DNA from: Candidatus Brocadiaceae bacterium
GTDB taxonomy: Bacteria > Planctomycetota > MHYJ01 > JACQXL01 > CAKKQI01
Length of the DNA stretch: 5,853 nucleotides
Assembly (NCBI GenBank): GCA_919901895.1
Contig: CAKKQI010000059.1
Location: 1 to 5,853 of the forward strand
Reading direction: 5' to 3'
Shown here piece after piece: positions 4,463 through 5,853 of this stretch (position 1 is the stretch's first letter; each line of letters begins with the position of its first letter). A program made the position numbers and the translations under genes. The notes beneath the pieces were generated by a model. It saw only the letters and a program-made list of their open reading frames with translations. It was not told the origin of the DNA and did not search any database.

Positions 4463-5797
4463 ATGGGTAATAAATATCCAACCGAATCTTTAAAATGCTG
4501 GAATAAGGCCAAAGAAATTAGGGAAAACTATTACAAAGATTTTGCCACGGCTAAGGAACGCGGTGGGTTACGCTGGGCCGGCGGGGCCTGGTCGTTCGGG
4601 GCGATCCCGGCCGGTTTGGGTGACGATGTTTATCCTTTAACCGGTGAACCGTATGGGGCATCCGTGTCCTGGAACAAAGAGTTTGCCCTGGAATGCCAGG
4701 AAGCCGCGGAGAAAAAAGGTTACGCCCGCGACCTCTGTTCTTATATGCGGAATTACTGGGGGTCAATCATTCTTAATAAATATGCTTTCCCGATTACTAA
4801 CGCATCGGGACAGGTCGTCGACACGTTCCCGAAACCGGATTTTATCTGGCAGGACCATATCTGCTGCAGCCATGCTAAGTGGTATCAGGTGGCCAGCGAA
4901 TTAGAAGGTGGGCTTCCGGCTTATTGCATTGATGTCGCCGTCGGCCCGGAAAATGAAATCAATCAGCCTAAAGTTGATTATGTGGTCGGGCAGATGCAGG
5001 AGGGAATTGAATGGTTGGAAAAAGTAACCGGCCGGGAATATGATGATGAAAAACTGATTCAGGCGGTTTATAACGAGTGTGAATCCACCGCCCGCTGGGC
5101 GGAAATCTGCCTCTATAATAAAAATATACCAGCGCCCCTGGAAGAAAAAACGATGTATTCGCTTTATGTCCTGGGCACATTGATGAAACACAGTAAAGTA
5201 GTGGCTGATTTTTATAACGAATTATGCGATGAGGTAAAAGACCGGGTTAAACGCGGAATTGCCGCGGTTCCGAACGAACGCTGCCGGGTAATGAGCGATA
5301 CTCAACCGCCCTGGGCATTTTTGAAGATTTTTAGATACCTGGAAAAATTCGGGTGCGTTTCGATCGGGTCGCTTTATACTTTTGGACTGATTGGAATGTG
5401 GGAGGTTAAACCAGATGGTACCTGGGGTCCGAAAACCACGCCGCAGGCGAAGGGCATTAAAATAAAAAATCGTGAGCAGGCGTTAAGAATCTTGGTCGAA
5501 TGGAACCTGGCTAAACCCGAATGGCAGCATTTTTATTCGCCGCAGTTAAAAAGCGATATGATGCTCAGGATTGCCAAAGAGTGGAAACTTAACGGTGTAA
5601 TGTTGCATTATAACCGCGGTTGCGAGGGGTTGAGTCTAGGGATTGCCGAGAACAGATTAGCTTTACAGAAGGCCGGTTATCCGGTAATGACTTTTGAAGG
5701 TAATATGGGTGATGAACGCGAGTTTGACGAAACCCGCACCATGGCCCGGATTGACGCCTTTATGGAGACATTAGAACTTAAGAAGTTGGAAGAATAA
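4463..5797 (+). CDS. bcrB: Class I benzoyl-CoA reductase, subunit B (BcrB/BadE/BzdO type)
   Basis: This 444-residue partner of BcrC is also a member of the 2-hydroxyacyl-CoA dehydratase D-component superfamily and helps form the active site where the aromatic ring is reduced by two electrons. Recognisable blocks are [20 protein letters not shown] (34-53), [15 protein letters not shown] (87-101), [11 protein letters not shown] (132-142), [11 protein letters not shown] in the C-terminal half, and [12 protein letters not shown] (382-393). Cys92, Cys134/Cys135 and Cys387 lie in the three places where this superfamily supplies iron-sulfur cluster ligands. Length matches BcrB (about 430-440 residues), and the C-before-B order is that of known bcrCBAD, badDEFG and bzdNOPQ clusters. 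It is separated from bcrC by 159 bases of relic DNA, unusual for two subunits of one complex. It ends in tandem stops TAATAA, with the next start codon 14 bases after the first stop. Confidence 0.93.
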   Translation: MGNKYPTESLKCWNKAKEIRENYYKDFATAKERGGLRWAGGAWSFGAIPAGLGDDVYPLTGEPYGASVSWNKEFALECQEAAEKKGYARDLCSYMRNYWGSIILNKYAFPITNASGQVVDTFPKPDFIWQDHICCSHAKWYQVASELEGGLPAYCIDVAVGPENEINQPKVDYVVGQMQEGIEWLEKVTGREYDDEKLIQAVYNECESTARWAEICLYNKNIPAPLEEKTMYSLYVLGTLMKHSKVVADFYNELCDEVKDRVKRGIAAVPNERCRVMSDTQPPWAFLKIFRYLEKFGCVSIGSLYTFGLIGMWEVKPDGTWGPKTTPQAKGIKIKNREQALRILVEWNLAKPEWQHFYSPQLKSDMMLRIAKEWKLNGVMLHYNRGCEGLSLGIAENRLALQKAGYPVMTFEGNMGDEREFDETRTMARIDAFMETLELKKLEE

Positions 5798-5811
5798 TAA
5801 AAGAGTTAAAT

Positions 5812-5853
5812 ATGACTCAAAATAAAATATCATATTTCCCAGACTTGAAAAAT
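5812..5853 (+). CDS. Start of the next operon gene (5' fragment; BcrA expected from gene order)
   Basis: ATG 5812 opens a frame of 14 codons (MTQNKISYFPDLKN) that runs to the window edge without a stop. It begins 14 bases after the bcrB stop, a typical operon spacing, with only a weak AAGAG purine run as ribosome binding site. In known class I clusters the gene after bcrB is bcrA, an ATPase subunit of the acetate kinase/Hsp70 fold. The visible residues contain no diagnostic motif, because the phosphate-binding DxGxxxxK-type segment would lie further in. The identity is therefore a prediction from context only. Confidence 0.45.
   Translation, partial: MTQNKISYFPDLKN

Noticed and set aside
3176..5797. 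2-hydroxyglutaryl-CoA or similar 2-hydroxyacyl-CoA dehydratase subunits instead of benzoyl-CoA reductase.
   Set aside because: They share the superfamily, but the specific blocks, lengths, C-then-B order and neighbours oah and dch point to benzoyl-CoA reductase.

Overview
The window holds part of an anaerobic aromatic-degradation operon, all on the + strand. It encodes central steps of the benzoyl-CoA pathway. In order it carries: a 6-oxocyclohex-1-ene-1-carbonyl-CoA hydrolase (oah), a FabG-like short-chain dehydrogenase (SDR), a cyclohexa-1,5-diene-1-carbonyl-CoA hydratase (dch), two subunits of a class I (ATP-dependent) benzoyl-CoA reductase (bcrC, then bcrB), and the first codons of a further gene cut by the window edge. 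By the C-B-A-D order known for this enzyme, that last gene is expected to be the ATPase subunit BcrA, but the visible residues do not prove it.

How the genes work together: BcrC and BcrB form the substrate-binding, dearomatising half of the reductase, which makes cyclohexa-1,5-diene-1-carbonyl-CoA. Dch adds water to give 6-hydroxycyclohex-1-ene-1-carbonyl-CoA. A dehydrogenase oxidises this to the 6-oxo compound, and Oah hydrates and opens the ring to 3-hydroxypimelyl-CoA. The usual dehydrogenase (Had, a zinc-type medium-chain enzyme) is not in the window. An SDR sits between oah and dch instead and may do that step; this is inference.

Layout: 1-126 is a leader with a GC-rich inverted repeat, a TATAAT box and a strong ribosome binding site. 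127-1284 is oah. 1285-1444 is a gap holding a 61-base composite palindrome and an AT-rich palindrome that touches the SDR start codon. 1445-2188 is the SDR. 2189-2363 is a gap holding a second AT-rich palindrome, a short hairpin and an inverted, diverged copy of the composite palindrome. 2364-3134 is dch. 3135-3175 holds a third AT-rich palindrome and the bcrC ribosome binding site. 3176-4303 is bcrC. 4304-4462 holds what looks like a decayed four-helix-bundle (S23/IVP-type) gene. 4463-5797 is bcrB. 5812-5853 is the start of the next gene.

Organism: an anaerobic bacterium with moderate GC content by eye, Shine-Dalgarno sites on some genes only, and intergenic regions built from short palindromic repeats. 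Such repeat-laden gaps and four-helix-bundle relics are common in metagenome-derived candidate phyla, and the looser, repeat-filled spacing differs from what would be expected of a compact proteobacterial bcr operon. The sequence does not allow a firm phylum call.
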